Translations under genes and position numbers: made by a program
Part shown: positions 7,278-16,215 of the stretch, one piece after another
Layout: every line of letters begins with the position of its first letter
Position numbering within the stretch: position 1 is the first letter of the stretch
Source: Dermabacter indicis
GTDB lineage: Bacteria > Actinomycetota > Actinomycetes > Actinomycetales > Dermabacteraceae
Direction of reading: 5' to 3'
Assembly (NCBI GenBank): GCA_001403775.1
Contig: CYUG01000013.1
Span: 1,300 to 65,299 of the forward strand
DNA length: 64,000 bases
The notes under the pieces: model-generated
Databases searched by the model: none
Seen by the model: only the letters and a program-made list of their open reading frames with translations
What the model was told of the DNA's origin: nothing

Positions 7278-8824
7278 TGATCCTCGCCGGGCTTCTCGCC
7301 GTCGCCGTCGGGGGAGTCACCGGGCTCCTTACCGGGAGCGTCGAGCTCGCCATCGAGCAACTTGCGAAGCTCCTCGTCGAAATCGGGCGAGGCGGAGTTC
7401 ATCGCGCCAAACTCGGGAAGGTCGGGAAGCCCGTCACCGTCGGAATCCTCCGTGGGTACAGGTGCCTGAGGGGCCTGCGGTCGCCCGCTCAGCACCTCGG
7501 GGCTCGGGAGGAGGTCCGGGTGAGCCCACACCTTCTCGCGACCCTCCATGCCCTCGGTGGCGAGCACCGATTCCCACCACGCGTACGCTTCCTTGACCGA
7601 GCGCGGGTGCAGCTCGATGCCCACGAGATTCGTCAGGGTATCGAGGGCGCTCCCGCCCGTGGCGCGGCGCCGCTGGACGAGTTCGCGCATCGCATCGAGG
7701 CGGGGGAGCTTGTCTCGAAGAGCTTCGGTGACGACGAGGTCGACCCACGATTCGATGAGGGCGAGAGTCGTCGTCAGTTCCGTGAGGGCGCGTTCTTGCT
7801 CCTCGGAACGCGTGAACGTGAAAATGTCTTCGGGGTTCGTCGCGCTCATTGCCGCAGGATTATTGACGTCGAAGTCGCGGATTTTCTCCTCGAGCGCCCC
7901 CATGTCGAGCGTGATGCCTCGCGCGTACCCCTCGATGGCCGTAAAGAGATGCTCGGGGAGCCACGGCGCGCTCTTGAACAGGCTCTGGTGCGCGATCTCG
8001 CGTGCAGTGAAGAAGATGCGCGCCGCATCGACATCGAGATCGGTCCCCTCGAGAACGTCGGTGAGATTCGCGGGCACGATCACGGGCGCGTAGAACGTCC
8101 ACAGGGGGAGCGAAAGGTCGGTGACGCCGATGGCTTCGCGTGCGATCGACCCGATCGCATGGCCAAACTGCAAGCCGAACATCGTGCCACCCATTTTCTT
8201 CATCATCGAGCTCGGGTCTGTGAGGGCTCCGCCCATAGCGCCGAGCGCTCCCGCGCCACCAAGTTGCTCGAGCCCACCGAGCTCGTCGAGCTGTTTGGCG
8301 AACGCATCGCCGATCGCCTCGGCCATGTATTGCGCGACCGGCTCCACGATCTTTTGCCAGCGCGGCAGGGTGCGGTTGACCCACGTTCCGCGGCTCCAGC
8401 ACTCGACAGCGTCGCTCACGACAGCGAAATCGGTCTTCTCGGCGAGCCACATCGCCGCCACGTTGCCAGCCTCGCGTAGAGCGTGCTCGTCGGCCTCGCT
8501 CACGTTGGGATCGCCGGCCGTGCCGATCGACGTGCCGCCAATCTGAGGGAGGGCCCCCGTGGGCAGAAGCGTGACGTTGCCCGACGCGACCTGGCGCGCG
8601 AGATCGTGCCCGAGCTTCCAGTTCACGGGACCGTCACCCCCGGCGGCAAAGAGGGACTGCATTTGGAGCGCCGCCATGCGCAACATCGCCGGATCGCTCG
8701 GAAGGCCCGCGCCCTTCGCGAGCTCGGAAAGATCGAGACCCTCGAGTGCGCCCGGGGGGATTTGCCCCTGGAAAATCTCCTCGAGGAACTTGCGGAGGTT
8801 TTCTTCGTTGGACTCGTCGCTCAT
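7274..8824 (-). CDS. DUF2342 (zincin_2-like) protein, incomplete metalloprotease motif
   Basis: About 516 residues. It has the DUF2342/TIGR03624 pattern: an acidic N-terminus with EENLRKFLEEIF, a Gly/Met-rich middle (GGAGALGAMGG), LQFGHAIGSIAREA, then APWLPEHLFTAIEGYARG, and a C-terminal tail rich in Pro, Asp and Gly. Family members are called zinc-dependent metalloproteases, but the expected HExxH reads REIAH at about residue 272, so the first His is missing. Proteolytic activity is therefore doubtful. The ATG at 8824 gives the conserved start; upstream in-frame sequence is not conserved in character. It is divergent from the PDZ-Lon gene, the same pairing I recall from mycobacteria (Rv3195/Rv3194c). 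Confidence 0.8.
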   Translation of the reverse strand: MSDESNEENLRKFLEEIFQGQIPPGALEGLDLSELAKGAGLPSDPAMLRMAALQMQSLFAAGGDGPVNWKLGHDLARQVASGNVTLLPTGALPQIGGTSIGTAGDPNVSEADEHALREAGNVAAMWLAEKTDFAVVSDAVECWSRGTWVNRTLPRWQKIVEPVAQYMAEAIGDAFAKQLDELGGLEQLGGAGALGAMGGALTDPSSMMKKMGGTMFGLQFGHAIGSIAREAIGVTDLSLPLWTFYAPVIVPANLTDVLEGTDLDVDAARIFFTAREIAHQSLFKSAPWLPEHLFTAIEGYARGITLDMGALEEKIRDFDVNNPAAMSATNPEDIFTFTRSEEQERALTELTTTLALIESWVDLVVTEALRDKLPRLDAMRELVQRRRATGGSALDTLTNLVGIELHPRSVKEAYAWWESVLATEGMEGREKVWAHPDLLPSPEVLSGRPQAPQAPVPTEDSDGDGLPDLPEFGAMNSASPDFDEELRKLLDGELDAPGKEPGDSPDGDGEKPGEDQ

Positions 8825-8956
8825 GCGCGCTCCTGTCGATTGAGGCGGCACTGGCCGCCGATCACGGGTTCCCCAAGCGTATCGAGCGGGAGAAGCATGA
8901 GGGAGACGTTTCGCTTCCCGCGAAGGCGGCTGTGAGCGGCAGACGTGATTCTCTGG

Positions 8957-8962
8957 GACAAT
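8957..8962 (+). promoter_or_regulatory. -10 element of PDZ-Lon gene (leaderless)
   Basis: GACAAT ends six bases before the GTG at 8969 and no ribosome-binding site is present, so the mRNA probably starts on the GTG. Confidence 0.45.
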
Positions 8963-8968
8963 AGCCAC

Positions 8969-10072
8969 GTGAAAAATGCCCTCAAGAAACTCGCGGTCGT
9001 ACCCGAGAGCGTCACGAAGCCGCGCCTGTACACATCTCGGCTCTGGACGGTGACCGTCTCGGCCCTCGCGCTCGTGGTGCTCACCGTGGTAGCCGCCGTG
9101 CTCCCCGCGCCATACGTTGTCGAATCGCCGGGGCCCTCGCTCAACGTGCTCGGGAAGTACGACGGCCAAGACATCGTGAGTGTCGAAAACCGCGATGACG
9201 CCCCGAGCGAAGGCGAGTTGCGGATGACGACCGTCTCGGTCCAGGGCTCACCGGGCTACGACATTCCGCTCGCGGGGGTGATGACCGCGTGGTTCGATCG
9301 GGATCGCTCGATCATTCCCGTTGAGGCGCTCTACCCCGATCACACGGACGCGGAAGATAACTCGCTCATGAACACCGTCGAGATGAACGGCTCGCAGCAA
9401 GAGGCGATCGCGGCGGCGCTTTCGAAGCAGGGCATTTCCTATTCGACGACGACGATCGTCGCGGGTGTGCGCAGCGATGGCGGCGCCGCCGGTCAGCTCG
9501 AGCCCGGTGACGTTCTGCTCGAGGTTAACGGCCAGAAGGTCGAGAACGTCGCGGCGGCAGGCGAAGCGATTGGTGCCACCCCCCGCGGAGAAAAAGTCGA
9601 GGTCACCGTGCGGCGCGACGGAGCGGAAAAGTTCTTCGCCCTCACCCCCCGCTACGAAGGAGAGCGAGCGCTCCTCGGGATCGTTCTCTCCCGCGGCTTC
9701 GACTTCCCGGTCAAGGTGAACTTCGCGCTCGACGGGATTGGCGGCCCGAGCGCAGGCATGATTTTCGCCCTCGCAATCTACGACGAGATGACACCGGGTG
9801 ACCTCACGGGCGGCAAAAAGATCGCCGGCACCGGCACGATTGACGAACAGGGAACGGTGGGCCCGATCGGCGGGATCCGCCAGAAAATGATCGGGGCACG
9901 GTCCGACGGTGCCGAGTTCTTCCTCGCTCCCGGATTGAACTGCGAGGACGTCCCTGGACACATCCCCGATGGCCTCAAGGTCGTTCGTGTTGACTCCCTC
10001 ACCGAGGCCATCGCGGCCGTCGAACACATCGCCACGCAAGGCTCGATCGAGGGCCTTTCCACGTGCGGCTAG
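8969..10072 (+). CDS. Membrane-anchored PDZ and Lon-type serine protease
   Basis: The 367-residue protein has one N-terminal transmembrane helix (WTVTVSALALVVLTVVAAVL), then an extracytoplasmic part with a PDZ domain (GGAAGQLEPGDVLLEVNGQKV) and a C-terminal Lon-type proteolytic domain. The catalytic Ser lies in GIGGPSAGM (about residue 261) and the Lys in GGIRQKMIGA (about 306), the Ser-Lys dyad of family S16. There is no ATPase, so it must act on accessible or stressed envelope proteins; that is family inference. The chosen GTG at 8969 has a -10-like element immediately upstream; a GTG at 8945 is the longer alternative. It ends just before the HAD gene. Confidence 0.85.
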   Translation: MKNALKKLAVVPESVTKPRLYTSRLWTVTVSALALVVLTVVAAVLPAPYVVESPGPSLNVLGKYDGQDIVSVENRDDAPSEGELRMTTVSVQGSPGYDIPLAGVMTAWFDRDRSIIPVEALYPDHTDAEDNSLMNTVEMNGSQQEAIAAALSKQGISYSTTTIVAGVRSDGGAAGQLEPGDVLLEVNGQKVENVAAAGEAIGATPRGEKVEVTVRRDGAEKFFALTPRYEGERALLGIVLSRGFDFPVKVNFALDGIGGPSAGMIFALAIYDEMTPGDLTGGKKIAGTGTIDEQGTVGPIGGIRQKMIGARSDGAEFFLAPGLNCEDVPGHIPDGLKVVRVDSLTEAIAAVEHIATQGSIEGLSTCG

Positions 10073-10125
10073 GCCGCGACCACACGATTGACCCGCTTGC
10101 GACACTAAGGAACAGAGGAGAAGTC

Positions 10126-10830
10126 ATGGCACGCGCGAGGCGCGGGGCGCACGACCCGGTCACCCAGCTCACGGTGGTGTTCGATTTTGGTGGTGTGCTC
10201 GCCGCGCACCACGATCCCGTCCCCGTGATCCACCGCGAGGTGGGCGGTGATGACGAGGCCGTTCGCAAGGTCTACTGGGGCGAGCGGAAAAAGCTCGACG
10301 GCGGTGAGATTTCGCTCGAAGACTACTGGCGAGCAGTGTGCGAGGCGGGCGCGATAGGCGATCCAACGCCCGACGAAATTGCCGACCTTGCCGATCTTGA
10401 CGATCGCTACTGGGGGGAAATCGCGCAGGGGAGCCGCGAGCTCATCCATGACCTCGCCCGCAACGAGGTTCGCCTTGTGATCCTGTCGAACACCAACGCC
10501 CCGTTCGGTGACTACCTGCGAAAGCAAGAGTGGTTCGAGGCGTTTGAATTCGCGATCATTAGCGCCGAGGAGAAGGTGCAAAAGCCCGAGCGGGAGATCT
10601 TCGAGATCCTGCTGGACGCTATCGCCCACGAAACCGGAGGGGTCGCGCGGCCCGGCAACGTGATTTTCTTCGACGATCTGCAGGCGAACGTCGATGCCGC
10701 ACGGGCGCTTGGAATCGATGCGCACTACTGGCCTCGCAATGACCGCACGGTGGCGTCGGAACCGGAAGCCCGACCGGGCTGGGACATCGCCCGCGAGGTC
10801 CTCGCGGAGCGCGGGGTCCCGCTCGGCTGA
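10126..10830 (+). CDS. HAD-family hydrolase
   Basis: A 234-residue haloacid dehalogenase-like hydrolase. Motif I is DFGGVLA (nucleophile Asp20), motif II is LSNTN, the motif III Lys lies in KVQKPEREIF, and motif IV is FFDDLQANVDAA. This belongs to the subgroup containing YihX-type sugar phosphatases and epoxide-hydrolase N-terminal domains, and the substrate cannot be told from sequence. The ATG at 10126 has a strong GAGGAGA ribosome-binding site, which decides the start over an upstream GTG/ATG. It is followed by a promoter for ettA rather than by immediate coupling. Confidence 0.85.
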   Translation: MARARRGAHDPVTQLTVVFDFGGVLAAHHDPVPVIHREVGGDDEAVRKVYWGERKKLDGGEISLEDYWRAVCEAGAIGDPTPDEIADLADLDDRYWGEIAQGSRELIHDLARNEVRLVILSNTNAPFGDYLRKQEWFEAFEFAIISAEEKVQKPEREIFEILLDAIAHETGGVARPGNVIFFDDLQANVDAARALGIDAHYWPRNDRTVASEPEARPGWDIAREVLAERGVPLG

Positions 10831-10847
10831 GGTGCAGGGGCCGACGC

Positions 10848-10931
10848 TAGACTAAAACCATTGTGCCCACCGCTTCCGGCTCGATGCCGATGAGCGGTGG
10901 GGGAACAACCCACGAACCAATTGGAGAGACA
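10848..10931 (+). promoter_or_regulatory. ettA promoter and structured 5' leader
   Basis: TAGACT at 10848-10853 resembles a -10 box, which puts the RNA start near 10860 and leaves a leader of about 70 bases. The leader contains an 8-bp stem, CCACCGCT paired with AGCGGTGG (10866-10899 region), followed by the GGAGAG ribosome-binding site at 10923. A GTG within the leader opens an in-frame extension of ettA that is not conserved. Confidence 0.45.
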
Positions 10932-12614
10932 TTGGCAGAGTTCATCTACACCATGTACAAGGCGCGCAAGCAGGTGGGCGACAAGGTCATCCTTGACGAC
11001 GTCACCATGAGCTTCTTCCCGGGTGCCAAGATCGGCATGGTCGGCCCGAACGGCGCCGGTAAGTCGACGATCCTCAAGATCATGGCGGGCCTCGATGAGC
11101 CGAGCAACGGCGAAGCGCGCCTCAGCCCCGGCTACAGCGTGGGCATCCTCATGCAGGAGCCGCCCCTTAACGAAGAAAAGACCGTTCTCGAGAACGTCCA
11201 GGAAGGCATGGGCGATCTTTACTCGAAGGTGCAGCGCTTCAACGAGATCGGCGAGCTCATGGGCGAGCCCGATGCGGACTTCGACGCGCTTATGGCCGAG
11301 ATGGGCACTCTCCAGACCGAGATCGACGCCGCGAATGGCTGGGATCTCGACTCGCAGCTCGAGCAGGCAATGGACGCTCTTCGATGCCCTCCCGGTGACG
11401 AGCCCGTGACCCACCTTTCCGGTGGTGAGCGTCGCCGCGTTGCGCTGTGCAAGCTCCTCCTCCAGAAGCCCGATCTGCTTCTTCTCGACGAGCCCACGAA
11501 CCACCTCGATGCCGAATCGGTCCTGTGGCTCGAGAAGCATCTCCAGAGCTACGAGGGCGCCGTCATTGCGATTACCCACGATCGCTACTTCCTCGATCAC
11601 GTCGCCGAATGGATCGCCGAGGTCGACCGCGGTCACCTTTACCCGTACGAGGGCAACTACTCGACCTACCTTCAGAAGAAGCAGGAGCGCCTCGAGGTCC
11701 AGGGGAAGAAGGACCAGAAGCTCCAAAAGCGTCTTAAGGAAGAACTCGAATGGGTGCGTTCAAGCGCCAAGGGCCGTCAGGCGAAGTCGAAGGCGCGTCT
11801 TGCACGCTACGAGGAGATGGCGAAGGAAGCTGAGTCGATGCGCAAGCTCGACTTCGAAGAGATCACGATTCCGCCGGGCCCGCGGCTCGGCAATGTCGTG
11901 ATCGACGCGAAGAACCTCAAGAAGGGCTTCGGGGATCGCACGCTCATCGACGGCCTCAGCTTCTCGCTTCCGCCGAACGGCATCGTCGGCGTGATCGGTC
12001 CGAACGGTGTCGGTAAAACCACGCTTTTCAAGACTCTCGTGGGTCTCGAACCTCTCGACGGCGGCGAGCTCAAGGTCGGCGAGACCGTCAAGATCAGCTA
12101 CGTCGACCAGAACCGCGAGAACATCGACCCGGAGAAGAACCTCTGGGAGGTCGTGAGCGATGGCCTCGACTTCATCGAGGTTGGCAAGGTGGAGATTCCT
12201 TCGCGCGCATACGTGTCGCAGTTCGGCTTCAAGGGCCCGGATCAGCAGAAGAAGGCTGGTGTGCTCTCGGGCGGTGAGCGCAACCGTTTGAACCTCGCGC
12301 TTACGCTCAAGCAGGGTGGCAACCTCCTGCTCCTCGACGAGCCGACCAACGACCTCGACGTCCAGACCCTGAGCTCGCTCGAGAACGCACTCCTCAACTT
12401 CCCCGGCTGTGCCGTGGTTGTCTCGCACGATCGCTGGTTCCTTGACCGCGTTGCGACCCACATCCTCGCCTACGAAGGCACCGAGGAGAACCCGTCGCAG
12501 TGGTACTGGTTCGAAGGCAACTTCGAGTCGTACGAAAAGAACAAGGTTGAGCGCCTCGGTGAAGATGCGGCACGCCCGCACCGCGTGACCCACCGCCGCC
12601 TGACCAGGGACTAA
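10932..12614 (+). CDS. ettA: Energy-dependent translational throttle protein EttA (ABC-F)
   Basis: This 560-residue soluble protein has two ABC ATPase domains and no membrane segments. Walker A motifs are GPNGAGKST (about residue 38) and GPNGVGKTT (about 355), with signature LSGGE in both halves and DEPTNHLD and DEPTNDLD Walker B regions. Between them are the arm and linker rich in Lys and Glu. EttA binds the ribosomal E site and gates the first elongation cycle according to ATP/ADP. The N-terminus AEFIYTMYKARK is nearly invariant in the family and fixes the unusual TTG start at 10932, preceded by GGAGAG. Length is close to E. coli EttA (555). Confidence 0.95.
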   Translation: MAEFIYTMYKARKQVGDKVILDDVTMSFFPGAKIGMVGPNGAGKSTILKIMAGLDEPSNGEARLSPGYSVGILMQEPPLNEEKTVLENVQEGMGDLYSKVQRFNEIGELMGEPDADFDALMAEMGTLQTEIDAANGWDLDSQLEQAMDALRCPPGDEPVTHLSGGERRRVALCKLLLQKPDLLLLDEPTNHLDAESVLWLEKHLQSYEGAVIAITHDRYFLDHVAEWIAEVDRGHLYPYEGNYSTYLQKKQERLEVQGKKDQKLQKRLKEELEWVRSSAKGRQAKSKARLARYEEMAKEAESMRKLDFEEITIPPGPRLGNVVIDAKNLKKGFGDRTLIDGLSFSLPPNGIVGVIGPNGVGKTTLFKTLVGLEPLDGGELKVGETVKISYVDQNRENIDPEKNLWEVVSDGLDFIEVGKVEIPSRAYVSQFGFKGPDQQKKAGVLSGGERNRLNLALTLKQGGNLLLLDEPTNDLDVQTLSSLENALLNFPGCAVVVSHDRWFLDRVATHILAYEGTEENPSQWYWFEGNFESYEKNKVERLGEDAARPHRVTHRRLTRD

Positions 12615-12627
12615 CCAGCCCCAAGGT

Positions 12628-12702
12628 CGAGCCCGCCGCGAACCCCGAGCGAACTCCGCAAGAACATTTCATGCGGAAGGCGCATGGTGAGCGGCGGGCT
12701 CG
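12628..12702. repeat. Nested inverted repeats between ettA and glgP
   Basis: CGAGCCCGCCGC (12628-12639) is exactly complementary to GCGGCGGGCTCG (12691-12702). Inside, TCCGCA (12655) pairs with TGCGGA (12672). It could end the ettA transcript, although there is no U tract. It could also be a regulatory structure whose second arm abuts the glgP -10 box. Confidence 0.55.
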
Positions 12703-12704
12703 GC

Positions 12705-12710
12705 TACCTT
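12705..12710 (+). promoter_or_regulatory. -10 element of glgP (leaderless)
   Basis: TACCTT ends seven bases before the ATG at 12718. The AAGGGG between them is too close to the ATG to act as a normal ribosome-binding site, so a leaderless mRNA is likely. Confidence 0.45.
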
Positions 12711-12717
12711 AAGGGGT

Positions 12718-15246
12718 ATGAAGGCACTACGTACCCTTTCCGTCACGTCCGAACTTCCCGCTGAGCTCGAGGGTCTTCGCACTCTCGCCTACAACCTTCG
12801 GTGGACCTGGAACGCCGAAACCCGCGATCTTTTCGAAGCGCTCGATCCGCGCGCGTTCGAGGAGAGCAACCGCAACCCCGTTGTACAACTCGGGATGGTT
12901 CCCGCGCGCCGCTATCGCGAGGTCGCCGCCGATCCGGAATTCCGCGCGGCTCTCGACGCGCGTCTTGCGGATCTCGAGAACTACATGAGCTCCGAGCGCT
13001 GGTTCCAGAAGGAAGCGCCGGGCTCACCCGCGATCGCGTACTACTCGATGGAGTTTGGTATCTCGCCGACCCTCCCGATCTACTCCGGTGGCCTTGGCAT
13101 CCTCGCGGGTGACCACCTCAAGTCGGCTTCCGATCTCGGCGTTGACCTCATCGGCATCGGCCTTCTCTACCAGTGGGGCTACTTTTCGCAGTCGCTTAAC
13201 CGCGAGGGCTGGCAGCAGGAGAATTACAAGCAGAACGTCACCGAGGAACTCGCGGTGACGCCAGTGGTCGATGCCGACGGTGACCAGGTGTGCGTAAACG
13301 TCACGTTCCCCGGTGAACGCATCGTCACGATCGCCCTGTGGAAGGCCCAGGTAGGCCGCATCTCGCTTCTCCTTCTCGACACGAATGTCGAGGGTAACGA
13401 CGAGGGCGCTCGACAGATCACCGACCGCCTCTACGGCGGCGACCACTTCCATCGCATCGAGCAGGAAATTGTGCTCGGCATCGGCGGCGTGCGCGCCGTC
13501 GAGCGCTTTGCCGAGCTCGAGGGCCGTAGGCAACGCGACGTGTTCCACCTCAACGAAGGCCACGCCGGGTTTCTCGGCCTCGAACGCATTGGCCAACTCA
13601 TGGGCAAGGGCTTGAGCTTCGATGCCGCCCTCACGCAAACACGCGCGGGTTCGGTGTTCACGACCCACACGCCCGTGCCCGCCGGTATTGACCGCTTCGA
13701 CGCCGGCCAGTTGCGCCACTTCCTCGATGCCGATGGCAATGGGATTTCGCGGCTCGTGCCGAACCTCCCGGTCGAAGCTGCGCTCGCGCTCGGTGTCGAA
13801 GATGGCGGCCAGGTGTTCAACATGGCGCACATGGGCTTCCGCCTTTCGCAACGGTCGAACGGCGTGGCGAAGCTTCACGGCGAGACGAGCCGCCGCATGT
13901 TCAAAGATCTCTACCCGGGCTTTGACGAAGCGGAAGTGCCGATTACGTCGATTACGAACGGTGTGCATCGTCGCACGTGGATTTCACGCCCCATGGATGC
14001 GCTCTACAAGAGTGTTTTCGGTGATATCGACCTGTCCGCGCTCAGCGATTGGTCTGCGCTCGGAACTTTGAGCGATGAGTCACTGCTGGAGGTGCGCAAC
14101 ACGCTTCGCACAAATCTGGTCGAGCGTGCGCGCGAAGACGTGCGTCGCTCGTGGGTGCGCCGTGGTGCCCACCCGGGTGAGCTCGGCTGGGTTGATGCGG
14201 TTCTCGACCCGAACGTGCTCACGATCGGCTTCGCACGCCGTGTCTCGACCTACAAGCGCCTCACGCTCATGCTGAGCCAGCCCGAGCGCCTTCGCGAGAT
14301 CCTCCTCAACGAGGAGCGTCCGGTACAGATCGTCGTGGCCGGCAAGGCTCACCCCGCGGACTACCCGGGCAAGGAGTTCATGCAGCGTCTCGTGCAGTTC
14401 GCGGATGATCACGGTGTGCGTCACCGCATCGTGTTCCTTGCGGACTATGACATCCGCATGGCTCAGTACCTCGTATCTGGATCGGATGTGTGGCTGAACA
14501 ACCCGATCCGTCCCGAGGAGGCTTCGGGCACCTCGGGCATGAAGGTGGCGCTCAACGGCGGGCTGACGTTCTCCATTTCCGACGGTTGGTGGGATGAAAT
14601 GGCGACCGACGCCGCGGGGTGGACCATCGACACGGTCGACATCGAGAACCGCGGTGAGCGTGACCGCCTCGAAGCGGAGAGCCTCTACAACATCCTCGAA
14701 AACCGCATCGTCCCGCTGTTCTATGACCGAGACGAGAACGGTGTGCCCGTGAAGTGGCTCCAGATGGTGCGCAATTCCCTCGTGGAAATCGCCCCGAAAG
14801 TCACCGCGACCCGCATGGTTCGCGACTACGTCACTGAGCTGTATGCGCCGGCGTCAAAGGCGGTTGCGCAGTTCGCGAACGAACCGGGCCTCTCGAACGA
14901 GTTCGCCGAGTACAAGCAGCGTCTTGCACAGGGCTGGGGCGGCGTGAATATCCACGACGTTGAGGACTCGGTCGAAGGCGACACGCTCGCCGTGAGCGCG
15001 AGCGTCGAGCTCGACTCGATCCACGCCGAGGACATCGAGGTGCAGCTCATCGTGGGCACCGTGAACGATGAGGGCGAGCTTGCCGACACGATCGTGGCCC
15101 CCATGACCCAGGGCATCGACGGTCGCTATGCGGCCTCGCGCCAGCTTGAGAGCCTCGGTGCAGTTGGCTACACCGTGCGCGTTGTGCCCGCACATCGCGT
15201 TCTTGCTCACACCGCTGAGCTTGGCCTTGTACGTGTTGCCCAGTGA
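12718..15246 (+). CDS. glgP: Alpha-glucan (glycogen/maltodextrin) phosphorylase
   Basis: This 842-residue GT35 enzyme releases glucose-1-phosphate from alpha-1,4-glucans. The N-terminal region (LRTLAYNLRWTWNAET) is the DUF3417 segment of the TIGR02094 phosphorylase branch common in actinobacteria. Further motifs are SGGLGILAGDHLKSASDLG, HLNEGHAGFLGLERI, RRVSTYKR, GKAHPADYPGKEF and the PLP-binding loop GTSGMKVALNGG (Lys at about residue 610). It is longer at the N-terminus than E. coli GlgP-type enzymes lack of DUF3417 would predict, which fits this branch. It lies directly upstream of a sugar ABC importer, so the two may cooperate in oligosaccharide use, although they probably have separate promoters. 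Confidence 0.93.
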   Translation: MKALRTLSVTSELPAELEGLRTLAYNLRWTWNAETRDLFEALDPRAFEESNRNPVVQLGMVPARRYREVAADPEFRAALDARLADLENYMSSERWFQKEAPGSPAIAYYSMEFGISPTLPIYSGGLGILAGDHLKSASDLGVDLIGIGLLYQWGYFSQSLNREGWQQENYKQNVTEELAVTPVVDADGDQVCVNVTFPGERIVTIALWKAQVGRISLLLLDTNVEGNDEGARQITDRLYGGDHFHRIEQEIVLGIGGVRAVERFAELEGRRQRDVFHLNEGHAGFLGLERIGQLMGKGLSFDAALTQTRAGSVFTTHTPVPAGIDRFDAGQLRHFLDADGNGISRLVPNLPVEAALALGVEDGGQVFNMAHMGFRLSQRSNGVAKLHGETSRRMFKDLYPGFDEAEVPITSITNGVHRRTWISRPMDALYKSVFGDIDLSALSDWSALGTLSDESLLEVRNTLRTNLVERAREDVRRSWVRRGAHPGELGWVDAVLDPNVLTIGFARRVSTYKRLTLMLSQPERLREILLNEERPVQIVVAGKAHPADYPGKEFMQRLVQFADDHGVRHRIVFLADYDIRMAQYLVSGSDVWLNNPIRPEEASGTSGMKVALNGGLTFSISDGWWDEMATDAAGWTIDTVDIENRGERDRLEAESLYNILENRIVPLFYDRDENGVPVKWLQMVRNSLVEIAPKVTATRMVRDYVTELYAPASKAVAQFANEPGLSNEFAEYKQRLAQGWGGVNIHDVEDSVEGDTLAVSASVELDSIHAEDIEVQLIVGTVNDEGELADTIVAPMTQGIDGRYAASRQLESLGAVGYTVRVVPAHRVLAHTAELGLVRVAQ

Positions 15247-15335
15247 GTGGGGTGTACGCTGGCATAGCTCATCGTTAGGCCGGGCATAAGCTCTGGCCTT
15301 AGTCAGGACAGAATCGGGTGGAAGGAGTCGAATTC

Positions 15336-16202
15336 ATGATGCGGCTTCGCCACCCGATTCTTTCGTGGCTTTTCGTGCTTCCCGCGGCGATCGGTGTGTT
15401 CGCCTTCATTCTCCTCCCGGTTGTCGTAGCTTTCGGGCTTTCATTGACGAACTGGGAGATCGTGGGCTCGCGCGACTTCATCGGTCTCGAGAACTACCAA
15501 ATCCTGTTCAGCGGCAATGCGCTGTGGAATTCGCTCTTCGTGACGCTTCTGTTCACGCTCATGAGCGTGCCCTTGGGTATTGCCCTCGGGCTGCTCCTCG
15601 CGATTCAGCTCAACAAGATGTTCCCGGGGTCAACTCTGTTCAGGATCATCATCGTGATCCCGTGGGTCTGCGCCCCCGTGGCGATCGGCGTCGTGTGGAA
15701 GTGGATCTACCAGCCGACCTACGGTGCCCTCAACGCGCTGCTCGGAACGCGAATCGAGTGGCTCACGTCGCACACGCTCGCCCTTCCCGCTGTGGCCTTC
15801 GTTGCGGTGTGGCAAGCCGTCGGATACAACGCCCTTTTCTACCAAGCCGGCCTTCAGAAGATCCCACCGTCGATCTATGAGGCAGCGGAGCTTGATGGTG
15901 CGGGTAGCGTGCGCCGTTTCTTCGCGATCACCCTTCCCCTTTTGAATCCCACGACGTTTTTCGTAGCCCTCACGCAAATGGTCGCGAGCTTCCAGGTGTT
16001 TGACACCGTGTATTCACTGACCGAGGGAGGCCCCGGTAATAGCACCCAGGTCGTGGCCTCGCTCATCTACAACGAGGCTTTCGGTGCGGGCCGCCTCGGC
16101 CGCGCGGGTGCTGTCGCAGTGATTCTGTTCGTGATCCTTGCGGCCCTGTCCTTTGCCCAGCAGCGGTTCTTCTCGAGCCGCATGACCTACGACATGTCCT
16201 GA
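15336..16202 (+). CDS. Sugar ABC transporter permease (MalF/UgpA type)
   Basis: A 288-residue inner-membrane protein with six predicted helices and the ATPase-docking EAA loop EAAELDGAGSVRRFFAITLPLL near residue 190. It belongs to the CUT1 carbohydrate family. The ATG at 15336 has AAGGAG eight bases upstream. It is the first gene of a three-gene operon (permease, permease, binding protein). No ATPase gene is present here, so the ATP-binding subunit must come from elsewhere (an MsiK-like shared ATPase is usual in actinobacteria; inference). Upstream (15247-15335) two imperfect copies of GGCATA(A)GCTC may be regulatory. Confidence 0.88.
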   Translation: MMRLRHPILSWLFVLPAAIGVFAFILLPVVVAFGLSLTNWEIVGSRDFIGLENYQILFSGNALWNSLFVTLLFTLMSVPLGIALGLLLAIQLNKMFPGSTLFRIIIVIPWVCAPVAIGVVWKWIYQPTYGALNALLGTRIEWLTSHTLALPAVAFVAVWQAVGYNALFYQAGLQKIPPSIYEAAELDGAGSVRRFFAITLPLLNPTTFFVALTQMVASFQVFDTVYSLTEGGPGNSTQVVASLIYNEAFGAGRLGRAGAVAVILFVILAALSFAQQRFFSSRMTYDMS

Positions 16203-16215
16203 GGGGTGGGTGCTC

